NCBI RefSeq assembly: GCF_003325755.1
Contig: NZ_QORI02000009.1
Location: 124,001-188,000, forward strand
Direction of reading: 5' to 3'
Origin: Pseudomonas sp. SST3
GTDB lineage: Bacteria > Pseudomonadota > Gammaproteobacteria > Pseudomonadales > Pseudomonadaceae
Length of the DNA stretch: 64,000 nt
Part shown: positions 1 through 8,640 of the stretch, in pieces
Position numbering within the stretch: the stretch's first letter is position 1
Layout of the letters: each line of letters opens with the position of its first letter
Made by a program: the position numbers and the translations under genes
Notes under the pieces: model-generated
The model's input: the letters and a program-made list of their open reading frames with translations, nothing else
Database searches by the model: none
What the model was told of the DNA's origin: nothing

Positions 1-1
1 C

Positions 2-1210
2 CGTGACATCCCGAGGCCTCTGCGGCAGATATTGCTTATCAGCGCTCATGCCAGCCAGCAAGCCAACGGGTTGTTCGCCGCCCGCCTCGCGCGGCTCTGG
101 CAGGAAATCCACTGGAGCAGCCTGCTGTTTCTCGCACCCATCTGGGCACTGATCGCGGCACATCCGGAACTGTTCGAGGCCTGGGAGCAGAGGGTGCTGG
201 TCAGGCGTGAACCGGCCCACCAGGTTGAGCAGTCCTTGCTCGGCGTGCCGCTGCTGGAGCTTTGCGCGGTGACGGCCGAACACTGGCGACTGCCTGGCTG
301 GATTGCCCAGGGCTACAGGCTGCTGAGCGACAATCGGCGCATGCTGATCAAGGCACTGCATATCGCCCGGGACAATGAACACCCGCTGCACCAGCAACAA
401 ATGCTCGATGCCGATCCGGAGCTACGCCGCTGGCTGACCCTGCCGGGCAACACCATCGTCCTCGCCAATGGCCTGGCGCTCTCGGCACACCACAGCTGGA
501 GCGGCATTCACAGCCTGCGCTGGCAGCGTCTCGCCGGGCTCTATTTGCAGGTGCCGCTGGCCGAGCTGCAGCAAATGGTGCATCAGCAAGCCGTAGCCAG
601 CGCACAGGAGACCGGGCCGACCGATCTCTGGCATCCGGCGCAAGGACTTCTGTGGCCATGGGCAAGTGTTTTTCAGGCCCAACGGCTGGCGAAGCTGCCC
701 GATACCGAAGCGCTGGCGCAATGGCGCACGCATTGTCGTGAACTGCTCATCGAACCCTGTCCATACGACAATATCGTTCAGCTCACCGCGACCGCATGCC
801 AAGCACTGACCTGTGCAGGTATGCAGCGGGTGCTGTTGATGCTTGTTGATCGCAAGCAACAGCGCCTGGTCAGCCAGCAGGCGAACGGATTGCCGCCCGA
901 AGCCGCCAGACTGACCCTCGATGCAACCCAGAGCCAAGTGTTGCGCAGATTGTTGGAAAAGCCCGTGCTGCTGCGACTCGAGCCCGACAACGTGGCGCAG
1001 TTTTCAGCGTTGTTGCCGGGAGCCCTGAAGGCGCTGTTCCCCAGCGAACATGTGCTGCTGCGCTCCGTGGGTCATGAGGGCCGGGTAGTTATGCTGCTGG
1101 TGGCCGACCAGAGCAACACCGCGTTCAGCGAAGTGGGTCTGCAAGCCTTTACCAAGACCGCCCAGTGCATCGAGCGGGCCCTGGCGATATACAGCAAACG
1201 CGGCCGCTGA
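2..1210 (+). CDS. HDOD/GAF-like regulatory protein, 5' end outside window
   Basis: The reading frame is open to the left edge of the window, so the N-terminus is missing; the TTG at 32 is unlikely to be the real start. The visible 400 residues begin with a helical, His/Leu/Trp-rich segment resembling the end of an HDOD domain and finish with a GAF-like alpha/beta region (about the last 160 residues). It lies directly upstream of the rhodanese gene, as the HDOD-domain gene does in P. aeruginosa. HDOD proteins are cytoplasmic signalling regulators without known catalysis. The HDOD assignment rests mainly on context, because the diagnostic part is outside the window. Confidence 0.6.
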   Translation, partial: RDIPRPLRQILLISAHASQQANGLFAARLARLWQEIHWSSLLFLAPIWALIAAHPELFEAWEQRVLVRREPAHQVEQSLLGVPLLELCAVTAEHWRLPGWIAQGYRLLSDNRRMLIKALHIARDNEHPLHQQQMLDADPELRRWLTLPGNTIVLANGLALSAHHSWSGIHSLRWQRLAGLYLQVPLAELQQMVHQQAVASAQETGPTDLWHPAQGLLWPWASVFQAQRLAKLPDTEALAQWRTHCRELLIEPCPYDNIVQLTATACQALTCAGMQRVLLMLVDRKQQRLVSQQANGLPPEAARLTLDATQSQVLRRLLEKPVLLRLEPDNVAQFSALLPGALKALFPSEHVLLRSVGHEGRVVMLLVADQSNTAFSEVGLQAFTKTAQCIERALAIYSKRGR

Positions 1211-1255
1211 TTTTTTTCGCTAGACTTGGTCCTTTCCGACCGACCGAGGCTTGCC

Positions 1256-2071
1256 GTGTCCGCCTTTTCTACCCTGCCCCTGGTAATCGAACCGGCCGAT
1301 CTGGCCGAGCGACTGGATGCCCCCGAACTGATCCTGGTCGACCTGACGAGCGCGGCCCGCTATGCCGAAGGCCACCTGCCCGGGGCGCGATTCGTCGATC
1401 CCAAGCAGACCCAACTTGGCCAGCCGCCAGCGCCGGGGCAACTGCCTGGCAAGTCCCAGCTGGAAAGCCTGTTCGGCGCGCTGGGGCATCGTGCCGACGC
1501 GGTCTACGTCGTTTACGACGATGAAGGGGGCGGCTGGGCCGGGCGATTCATCTGGCTATTGGACGTCATCGGTCACCGCCACTACCACTACCTGAACGGC
1601 GGGCTGCATGCCTGGCTGGCCGAGCAGCGGCCGTTGTCGCAAGACAGCCCCGCCGCCGCAGGCGGGCCGATCGCACTGCAACTCGACGAAGCCCCCAGCG
1701 CGACCCGTGAATACATCGAAAGCCGGCTCGGCGCTTCCGATCTGGTGATCTGGGACGCCCGTTCGCCCGAGGAATACCGCGGCGAAAAAGCACTCGCAGC
1801 ACGTACCGGCCATATTCCCGGGGCGATCAATTTCGAATGGACGGCGGCTATGGATCCGGCACGCGCGCTACGCATCCGCGAGGACATTGCCGAACGGCTG
1901 GAGGCACTCGGTATCACCGCCGACAAAGAAATCATTACTCACTGCCAGACGCATCACCGCTCCGGCTTCACCTACCTGCTGGCCAAGGCCCTGGGCTATC
2001 CACGAATCAAGGGATACCCAGGTTCCTGGGGCGAATGGGGCAACCTGCCCGACACCCCGATCCAGCAATGA
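1256..2071 (+). CDS. rhdA: Thiosulfate sulfurtransferase (rhodanese)
   Basis: Tandem-domain rhodanese of 271 residues that transfers sulfane sulfur from thiosulfate to cyanide or other thiophilic acceptors in the cytoplasm. The C-terminal domain holds the active-site Cys230 in a CQTHHR loop, the form typical of Azotobacter and Pseudomonas RhdA rather than the mammalian CRKGVT loop. The N-terminal domain is the usual inactive one. The start is taken as GTG at 1256, preceded by GAGG and giving the family-length MSAFS start; an in-frame TTG at 1226 would add ten unlikely residues. The gene is followed at once by psd. Confidence 0.93.
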   Translation: MSAFSTLPLVIEPADLAERLDAPELILVDLTSAARYAEGHLPGARFVDPKQTQLGQPPAPGQLPGKSQLESLFGALGHRADAVYVVYDDEGGGWAGRFIWLLDVIGHRHYHYLNGGLHAWLAEQRPLSQDSPAAAGGPIALQLDEAPSATREYIESRLGASDLVIWDARSPEEYRGEKALAARTGHIPGAINFEWTAAMDPARALRIREDIAERLEALGITADKEIITHCQTHHRSGFTYLLAKALGYPRIKGYPGSWGEWGNLPDTPIQQ

Positions 2072-2082
2072 AAAGGTCATCC

Positions 2083-2985
2083 ATGAAAGATCGTTTGTTC
2101 GTACTCAGCCAGTACCTGCTCCCGCACCATCTGATTTCGCGCCTCGCCGGTTGCCTCGCCGAGTGCCGCCTGCCATGGGTGAAGAACACTTTCATCAAAT
2201 GGTTCGTGCGGCACTTTCAGGTTGATATGCGTGAAGCCCAGGTCGAAGACCCGACTGCCTACGAGCATTTCAATGCGTTTTTCACCCGCGCGTTGAAAGA
2301 CGGCGCCCGCCCGCTGGTTCCGACCCCAGGCGCGGTCCTTAACCCCTGTGACGGTGCAATCAGCCAGCTGGGTCAGATCGAGCAAGGGCGGATTTTCCAG
2401 GCCAAGGGCCATAGCTACAGCGTGATGGAACTGCTTGGGGGCGACCATGAGCGTGCGGCGGCCTTCATGGGCGGCGAATTCGCCACCGTTTACCTGTCGC
2501 CCAAGGATTATCACCGTGTACACATGCCGCTGGCCGGCACCCTGCGCGAAATGGTCTACGTACCGGGTCGCATCTTCTCGGTAAATACCGTCACCGCAGA
2601 AGGCGTACCGGAATTGTTCGCTCGTAACGAACGCGTGGTCTGTCTGTTCGATACCGAGCGGGGGCCGATGGCCATGGTTCTGGTCGGCGCGATGATCGTT
2701 GCCAGCATCGAGACGGTCTGGGCCGGCTTGGTGACCCCACCCAAGCGCACGCTAAAGACCTTCCGCTACGACGAACCGGCCCGAGCCCCCATCCGGCTTG
2801 AGAAAGGCGCCGAGATGGGCCGATTCAAACTGGGCTCCACAGTGATCGTGCTATTCGGACCGGATCAGGTCAGCTGGGCCGAGCAATTAACGGCGCTGAC
2901 GCCAGTTTGCATGGGTGAGAGCCTGGGCCAGGCCAAGCCCGCTTCTCCGTTTAACGCACCGGGTTCCGATTCGACGCAGATATAG
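2083..2985 (+). CDS. psd: Phosphatidylserine decarboxylase proenzyme
   Basis: Converts phosphatidylserine to phosphatidylethanolamine at the inner membrane. The 300-residue proenzyme carries the self-cleavage motif LGST near the C-terminus, with Ser252 expected to become the pyruvoyl group of the alpha chain. The start is the ATG at 2083 with an AAAAGG ribosome site six bases upstream. An in-frame ATG at 2068 overlaps the rhdA stop (ATGA) and would add five residues, so translational coupling to rhdA remains possible. The last 30 or so residues are a low-conservation tail. Confidence 0.93.
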   Translation: MKDRLFVLSQYLLPHHLISRLAGCLAECRLPWVKNTFIKWFVRHFQVDMREAQVEDPTAYEHFNAFFTRALKDGARPLVPTPGAVLNPCDGAISQLGQIEQGRIFQAKGHSYSVMELLGGDHERAAAFMGGEFATVYLSPKDYHRVHMPLAGTLREMVYVPGRIFSVNTVTAEGVPELFARNERVVCLFDTERGPMAMVLVGAMIVASIETVWAGLVTPPKRTLKTFRYDEPARAPIRLEKGAEMGRFKLGSTVIVLFGPDQVSWAEQLTALTPVCMGESLGQAKPASPFNAPGSDSTQI

Positions 2986-3034
2986 AACCGAACCAATGGT
3001 CGGCTGCCGCTAGCCAACCTCTCCGTGTTCGCTA

Positions 3035-3066
3035 TGATGTCACGCAACGATTGCATTTTGACATCA
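3035..3066. promoter_or_regulatory. Inverted repeat with promoter-like hexamers upstream of the PilZ-like gene
   Basis: A perfect 8-bp inverted repeat, TGATGTCA (3035-3042) and TGACATCA (3059-3066), separated by 16 bases. A TATGAT hexamer at 3033-3038 resembles a -10 element, and a consensus-like TTGACA lies at 3058-3063, but neither has a convincing partner at normal spacing. It may be a regulator site or a small hairpin in the leader; the assignment is weak. Confidence 0.3.
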
Positions 3067-3139
3067 CGCAGTGACAAGTGCTCATCCATCGCCGAATCGT
3101 CGGCGATGCGTGACGCACGTACGCCACGGAGTTCATCGC

Positions 3140-4957
3140 TTGGAAAACCAGAGCCAACCATCGCCGTTGCGCGTGCCGACGCCGGATTGCCAGGAGTTGT
3201 CCTTCTGCGAGCCCAGCGCGCGCGGCGTTAGGCGCTGGCTTTCCGGCCTGCCCAAGGCCAATCTCGGCGAAACTGCACGGCAGCTCTACCAAGCGATGCT
3301 GGAACTCAATCAGCTGCGAACGACGGCCCAGAATCGTCTTCAGTTGCTCGAATTGCTTCGCCCAGAAATCCATTTCGTCTGCCGCGAACTGGAACGCTAC
3401 GTCATCAATCAGCCGATCGTACTCGGCGAGCGCCCACGCAAGGTCGCAAGTTTGTGTCAGGCGCTGCACAACCATCTCGCGATCGGCTACAAACTGATCT
3501 CGGTCGAACTTGCTCCGCAAACCGGGCGCGAGCGTCTGCAACTGCTCACCATCTCCTTGCAACGAGCCATCCGCAGCCTCTGCGCAATGCTCGTACGCTC
3601 GACGCAGCTGTACAGCCCTACGCCCGATGGTCTTTGGCTCGAGCTTCATCAACTGTATGCCATCGCCGCCACTCATGGTGTGCATCGCTCTCTCGTACGT
3701 GACGACCTGGCCTACCGGGTCAAAGGGCTGAGCGCCGAACAGAGCTACATCGTCGCCCTTATGATCGGCAGCGCCCGCTGCAATCAGATGCGTCAGCAGG
3801 ACGTAGGGCAACTGGCGCAGGTCCTGGAGCCCTGGAGCACGCTGGTTCGCCTGCAGAGCGCACAAGCGCCGTCCAGCCTGTTCGGCGTGTCGCCCCGTAT
3901 CGATGGCCCACCGCGCTATCGATCGATGTTCACATCCGCAGGGCGGGCCAACCTGCTCGGCATTGACCCGCACGGCCTGGTCAAGGCCATTCAGAGACAC
4001 CTGCAGTCGCCATCGGATACTCTCCAGGAGACCTCGCTCATAGTCCCCGAAGGCTTGAGCCTCGACCTTCTGCAACACCTGAGCGCGGCCTGGGGCGATA
4101 TCTCCGAGCGCAGCTTTCAGCGCACCCCTGCGCAAGGCCAGATGACGCTATGCATCGGCATGAGTGCACTGCATTACTATCTGGCGAATCAACGCCCATT
4201 CGGGGAGCTGTTGCAACGGCCAGACGCGACGCAATCAGCGGTCTTCAAGCTTAACAATGCAGCACCTGATGTCTGGGCCGTTGCGTTCGACGCCCAGGCG
4301 ATCAACGAAGACGGGGTCCTGCCGAACGACCACATCGAATTCGTCCGCCCCGTCATGGCAACCACGACGGACAAGGAGGACCTCGCGCCACCACCAGTCG
4401 AATGCCTGTTCCCGACATTCGAGGTGCAACGGGTCGACCAGAGCCCCGGCGGCTTCTGCCTATCCTGGCCAGGCGAAGTGCCGGCACAGCTCCAAGCGGG
4501 CGAACTGCTCGGCCTGCAGGACGCCACCAGCCAGACCTGGAGCGTTGCGGTAGTGCGCTGGATTCGCCAGGTTCGCGGCAGCGGGCCGCAAATGGGTGTG
4601 GAACTCATCGCGCCATCAGCTCAACCTTGCGGCCTTCGTCTGCTACGCAAGACGGAGCAGGGCAGCGAATATCTACGCGCCCTGCTTCTGCCGGAAATAA
4701 GCGTCATATCACGCCCGGCGACGCTGATCGTGCCGCGCCTGCCGTTCCAAGAGGGCCAGAAAGTGCAGATCAACCAGAACGGCGATGAGCAGCGCGCACT
4801 GCTCTGCCGTCGCCAGACCGGCACTAGCAGCTACAACCAGTTCGAATATCAATTGGTGGGCCTGGTCGCCGTTTCCCAGGAGATGCCGATCACAGCTCGG
4901 GGCCTTCATGCTGTCCCTCGAGGCGAAGATTTTGACTCGCTCTGGAACACGCTGTAG
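3140..4957 (+). CDS. PilZ-like domain protein upstream of fimX
   Basis: Large cytoplasmic protein of 605 residues, mostly alpha-helical, conserved next to fimX in pseudomonads. Near the C-terminus (from about residue 425) is a beta-rich segment with a DxSxxG motif (DQSPGG, residues 433-438), the second half of the PilZ signature for c-di-GMP binding; I do not see a clear RxxxR motif just before it, so binding is uncertain. The start is taken as TTG at 3140, nine bases after GGAG; a GTG at 3071 would add 23 poorly conserved-looking residues. Sitting 62 bp before fimX, it may work in the same c-di-GMP/type IV pilus pathway, but that is inference. Confidence 0.65.
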   Translation: MENQSQPSPLRVPTPDCQELSFCEPSARGVRRWLSGLPKANLGETARQLYQAMLELNQLRTTAQNRLQLLELLRPEIHFVCRELERYVINQPIVLGERPRKVASLCQALHNHLAIGYKLISVELAPQTGRERLQLLTISLQRAIRSLCAMLVRSTQLYSPTPDGLWLELHQLYAIAATHGVHRSLVRDDLAYRVKGLSAEQSYIVALMIGSARCNQMRQQDVGQLAQVLEPWSTLVRLQSAQAPSSLFGVSPRIDGPPRYRSMFTSAGRANLLGIDPHGLVKAIQRHLQSPSDTLQETSLIVPEGLSLDLLQHLSAAWGDISERSFQRTPAQGQMTLCIGMSALHYYLANQRPFGELLQRPDATQSAVFKLNNAAPDVWAVAFDAQAINEDGVLPNDHIEFVRPVMATTTDKEDLAPPPVECLFPTFEVQRVDQSPGGFCLSWPGEVPAQLQAGELLGLQDATSQTWSVAVVRWIRQVRGSGPQMGVELIAPSAQPCGLRLLRKTEQGSEYLRALLLPEISVISRPATLIVPRLPFQEGQKVQINQNGDEQRALLCRRQTGTSSYNQFEYQLVGLVAVSQEMPITARGLHAVPRGEDFDSLWNTL

Positions 4958-5019
4958 ATTGCGGCTCACCGTTTTTTAGCCTTCGCGCCCTGTCTACGGC
5001 GCGCTCCAAAGCTGCTGCC

Positions 5020-7086
5020 ATGGCCCCGCAAAAGAAAACCATCCGCCTGCTGATCCTTGAGGATTCGCAGAATGAAGCTGAGCGACTCGTCAGCCTGTTT
5101 CGCAACGCAGGCCAGGCGACGCGGGTGCATCGACTCACCTCCAGCGAGGACCTTGCCGATGCACTCCAACAGACCTGGGATCTGCTGATCAATGCACCGA
5201 CCAGCGTCAATCTCGATCCCAGCGAAACCATCGGCGCCATCCGCAAGCAAGCCAAGGACATTCCGGTCATCCAGCTGATCGACGGCAACGACGCCGATTC
5301 CATCACCGAAGCCCTCGCACTGGGTGCACACGGAGCGTTACCGCAGGGCGAGGACGAGTGGCTGATCCTGATCGCCAACCGGGAGCTGGCGAACCTCGAG
5401 GACCGCCGTGCGCGCCGCACCGCGGAGCTGTCGTTGCGTGAGGCCGAGAAGCGCTGCCAGCTCTTGCTGGAAAGCTCAGTGGATGCCATCGCGTATGTCC
5501 ATGACGGCATGCATATCTACGCCAACCGCGCCTATCTCGAGCTATTCGGCTATGAGGATGTCGAGGAGCTGGAGGGCATGCCGATGATCGACCTGATCGC
5601 CTCCTGCGATCAGGGTGAGTTCAAAGGTTTCCTGAAGAACTACCAGAGCCTGCAGGGCAGCGCCGAACTGGTGTGCGGCGGTGTCCGTGCCGATGGTGGC
5701 AGTTTCAAGGCTCGCATGCATTTTTCACCGGCCAGCTATGATGGCGAACCCTGCATTCAGGTCGTCATTCGCGCAGAAAGCGGCAATGCCGAACTGGAAA
5801 AGCTGCGGGAAATCAGCAGCCAGGACCTGGTGACAGGACTTTACAACCGCAACCATTTCCTCGAATCGCTGGACAGCGCGGTCGAGCGCGCGGTGAACGC
5901 TGGCCAAAGCTCAAGCCTCGCTTATATCCGGATTGATCGCTTTGCCAGCTTGCAGGCCGAGATCGGCCTGGGCGATTCCGACCGATTGCTGGCCGAACTG
6001 GCCGGGCTGCTACGCGAGCAGTTCCCGCAGAAGGCCGAGCTGGCACGCTTCGGCGACGATGCATTTGCGGTATTGATGGCGGAGGCCACGCCCCAGCAAC
6101 TTCAACAGCCATTGACCGAGTTGCTGCGCAAGGTCGAGGGGCATCTGTTCGATATCAGTGGCCGTACCGTTCAGACCAGTCTGAGCATCGGCGTCGCTGC
6201 GCTCGACGAACAGACCGCGAAAGCCCGGGATGTGATCGACCGCGCCCACCGCTGTGCCGAAGAACTTGTCGATGGTAATGCGCTTCGCGTTTTCGACCCG
6301 GCCGACGAGCTGGCGGCGGCAGCCAACCGAGGCAACATCCTGGCAATGTTGCAGCAGGCGCTGGAAAAGAACAGCTTCCGTCTGCTGTTCCAGCCGATCA
6401 TCAGCCTGCGGGGCGACAGCCACGAGCATTACGAGGTCCTGCTACGCCTGCTTGATCCACAAGGCGTTGAAGTGCCGCCCAGCGAATTTCTCGGCACGGC
6501 GAAAGAAGCGGGACTGGCCACCAAGATAGATCGCTGGGTACTGCTCAATTCCATCAAGTTGGTCGCTGAACACCGCAGCAAGGGCCACAGCACGCGACTG
6601 TTCATCCACCTCTCCAGCGCCAGCCTGCAGGATCCCTCCCTGCTTAACTGGCTGGGAGCTGCGCTCAAGGCGTCGCGCCTGCCACCCGACTCGCTGGTCT
6701 TCCAGCTCGACGAGGAGGATGCCGTTGCCTACCTCAAGCAGGCAAAGGCGCTGACCCAAGGGCTCATCGGGCTGGGTTGCCGCATCGCCCTCAGCCAGTT
6801 CGGCTGCGTGCTCAATCCGTTCAACACGCTCAAGCACCTCAAGGCCGAGTTCGTAAAAATCGACGGTTCCTATACCCAGGACCTCAGCCGCCAGGAAAAT
6901 CAGGAAGCGCTCAAGCAACTACTGGCGGACCTTCACGAACAATCCAAACAGACCATCGTGCCCTTCGTCGACAGCGCCACCATCCTGGCCACGCTGTGGC
7001 AGGTGGGCGTCGGCTACATTCAGGGTCAATATCTGCAGGGGCCGAGCCAGTCGATGGACTACAACTTCTCTTCGGACGACGAATAG
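5020..7086 (+). CDS. fimX: Type IV pilus regulator FimX (REC-PAS-GGDEF-EAL, degenerate)
   Basis: At 688 residues it matches FimX length and order: receiver-like domain (about 1-125), PAS (about 140-260), GGDEF (about 270-430) and EAL (about 440-680). Both output domains are degenerate: GDDAF at 345-349 instead of GG[DE]EF, and EVL at 472-474 instead of EAL. This fits the known role of FimX as a c-di-GMP-binding effector at the pole that promotes pilus assembly and twitching, not an active cyclase or phosphodiesterase. The receiver domain also lacks a well-placed phospho-acceptor, as in P. aeruginosa FimX. The ATG at 5020 has only a weak ribosome site. Confidence 0.93.
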   Translation: MAPQKKTIRLLILEDSQNEAERLVSLFRNAGQATRVHRLTSSEDLADALQQTWDLLINAPTSVNLDPSETIGAIRKQAKDIPVIQLIDGNDADSITEALALGAHGALPQGEDEWLILIANRELANLEDRRARRTAELSLREAEKRCQLLLESSVDAIAYVHDGMHIYANRAYLELFGYEDVEELEGMPMIDLIASCDQGEFKGFLKNYQSLQGSAELVCGGVRADGGSFKARMHFSPASYDGEPCIQVVIRAESGNAELEKLREISSQDLVTGLYNRNHFLESLDSAVERAVNAGQSSSLAYIRIDRFASLQAEIGLGDSDRLLAELAGLLREQFPQKAELARFGDDAFAVLMAEATPQQLQQPLTELLRKVEGHLFDISGRTVQTSLSIGVAALDEQTAKARDVIDRAHRCAEELVDGNALRVFDPADELAAAANRGNILAMLQQALEKNSFRLLFQPIISLRGDSHEHYEVLLRLLDPQGVEVPPSEFLGTAKEAGLATKIDRWVLLNSIKLVAEHRSKGHSTRLFIHLSSASLQDPSLLNWLGAALKASRLPPDSLVFQLDEEDAVAYLKQAKALTQGLIGLGCRIALSQFGCVLNPFNTLKHLKAEFVKIDGSYTQDLSRQENQEALKQLLADLHEQSKQTIVPFVDSATILATLWQVGVGYIQGQYLQGPSQSMDYNFSSDDE

Positions 7087-7200
7087 CTGGAAGCTGTGAA
7101 GCCGCAGCCTGCGAAGCGTTCGACCTCCGCTGCCGCAGGCGGCTACATAAACACCATGCGCCTCGTGGCTGCTTTTGATTCTAGTTTTCAGCTTCTAGCT
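7085..7200. repeat. Composite inverted-repeat element between fimX and serB
   Basis: The outer ends are AGCTGGAAGCTG (7085-7096) and CAGCTTCTAGCT (7189-7200), an inverted pair with one mismatch. Inside is a second imperfect palindrome, AGCCGC at about 7100 against GCGGCT at about 7140. It fills the gap between two convergent genes, so it may serve as a bidirectional terminator or be a REP/MITE-like element. The same AGCTGGAAG words recur at other gene ends in the window. Confidence 0.5.
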
Positions 7201-7217
7201 CGCTGCTGCTTCTGCCT

Positions 7218-8432
7218 CTATTCAACCCCTTCCCTATCCCTGAAGCCGAGCAGATAGAGGATGCCGTCCAGCCCCAGTGTCGAAATCGCCTGCTTGGCCG
7301 ATTGTTTGACCAGCGGTTTGGCCCGAAAGGCCACACCCAGCCCGGCCAACCCTAGCATCGGCAGATCGTTGGCGCCGTCACCCACGGCAATCGTCTGCTC
7401 CAGGCGCAAGCCTTCCCGCTCGGCCAGTTCGCGAAGCAGATCGGCTTTGCGCTGGGCGTCGACGATGGGCTCCTGAGCGACGCCGGTGAGCTTGCCGTCG
7501 ACGATTTCCAGCTCATTGGCATAGACGTAATCGATGCCAAGCTTGGCCTGCAACTGGTGCGCGAAGTACGTGAAGCCACCCGACAGAATCGCCGTCTTGT
7601 AGCCTAGCCGCTTCAGTTCAGCGAACAGCAGCTCGGCTCCCTCGGTCAGCCGAAGATTGGCACCGACTTCGGCCAGCGCACGCTCCTCCAGCCCTTCGAG
7701 CAGGGCGAGGCGCTCTTTGAAGCTGGCGCGAAAGTCCAGCTCACCGCGCATGGCTCGCTCGGTGATTTCCGAGACCTGATCGCCAACTCCAGCCACCCTG
7801 GCCAGCTCATCGATGACTTCCGCTTCGATCAGCGTGGAGTCCATATCGAACACCGCCAACCGGCGATTACGCCGGAACACCGAGTCGCGCTGGAAGGCGA
7901 TATCGACATTGAGCTCCTGTGCCACGCTAAGAAACTCGGCGCGCAGCGCTGCAGTATCGGCCGGTTCACCACGTACCGAGAACTCTATGCAGCCCTTGCC
8001 CAGTTCCTCGGGCATATCCAGCGGCTGGCGCCCCGAAAGGCGATCAATATGATCGATGTTGAGGCCGTACTTGGCGGTGATCGAGCTGACCCGTTGCAAT
8101 TGCTCGGCGGTAACCTTGCGAGTCAGCAGCGTGACGATATGCCGAGGCTTGCCCTGCCCTGCGACCCACTGCTGATAGTCTTCCTCGGCGACCGGCGTGA
8201 AGCGCACCTGTTGATCGTGCTTGTAGCCCATAAACAGCACGTCCTTGAGAACCGAGGAGGCGCGTTCGGTATCGGGAATTTCCACCAGGATGCCGAACGA
8301 CAAGGTGTCATGTATGACAGCTTGACCGATATCCAGAATATTCACGCCACCTTGAGCGAGCACGCCGGTAATGGCCGCGGTCAATCCGGGGCGATCTTCC
8401 CCGGTGATGTTGATCAGGACGATTTCGCGCAA
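7218..8432 (-). CDS. serB: Phosphoserine phosphatase
   Basis: Last step of serine synthesis, hydrolysing O-phosphoserine in the cytoplasm. The first 180 or so residues form two ACT-type regulatory domains (first starting VLINITGEDRPGL), and the HAD phosphatase domain follows with the nucleophile motif DMDST (Asp196, Asp198). The motif SGGF and the GDGANDLPML metal site are also present. The 404-residue length is normal for the two-ACT pseudomonad form. It is divergent from the SMP-family gene at 8641. Confidence 0.95.
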   Translation of the reverse strand: MREIVLINITGEDRPGLTAAITGVLAQGGVNILDIGQAVIHDTLSFGILVEIPDTERASSVLKDVLFMGYKHDQQVRFTPVAEEDYQQWVAGQGKPRHIVTLLTRKVTAEQLQRVSSITAKYGLNIDHIDRLSGRQPLDMPEELGKGCIEFSVRGEPADTAALRAEFLSVAQELNVDIAFQRDSVFRRNRRLAVFDMDSTLIEAEVIDELARVAGVGDQVSEITERAMRGELDFRASFKERLALLEGLEERALAEVGANLRLTEGAELLFAELKRLGYKTAILSGGFTYFAHQLQAKLGIDYVYANELEIVDGKLTGVAQEPIVDAQRKADLLRELAEREGLRLEQTIAVGDGANDLPMLGLAGLGVAFRAKPLVKQSAKQAISTLGLDGILYLLGFRDREGVE

Positions 8433-8640
8433 GGCGCAGCTCCTATGGCAAAGAAGGCAGGCATTCTACAACAGCCGACCTGCCGCTGAGCGCCATAGCA
8501 GTCAGTCATGACAGGACGGGACAGACACGGCGGAACCACACCGTTATCTGCAATTCGTCAGCTTTGACCGGCAGACCTTCAGCCCCCAGTGCGCTTTCCG
8601 TATACTGCGCGGCACTTCCCTAAGAGTAGAGCCGCGCTCT

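Noticed and set aside
3032..4135. Open frame of 367 codons opposite the PilZ-like gene
   Set aside because: Antisense shadow of a gene with better start, length and motif support.
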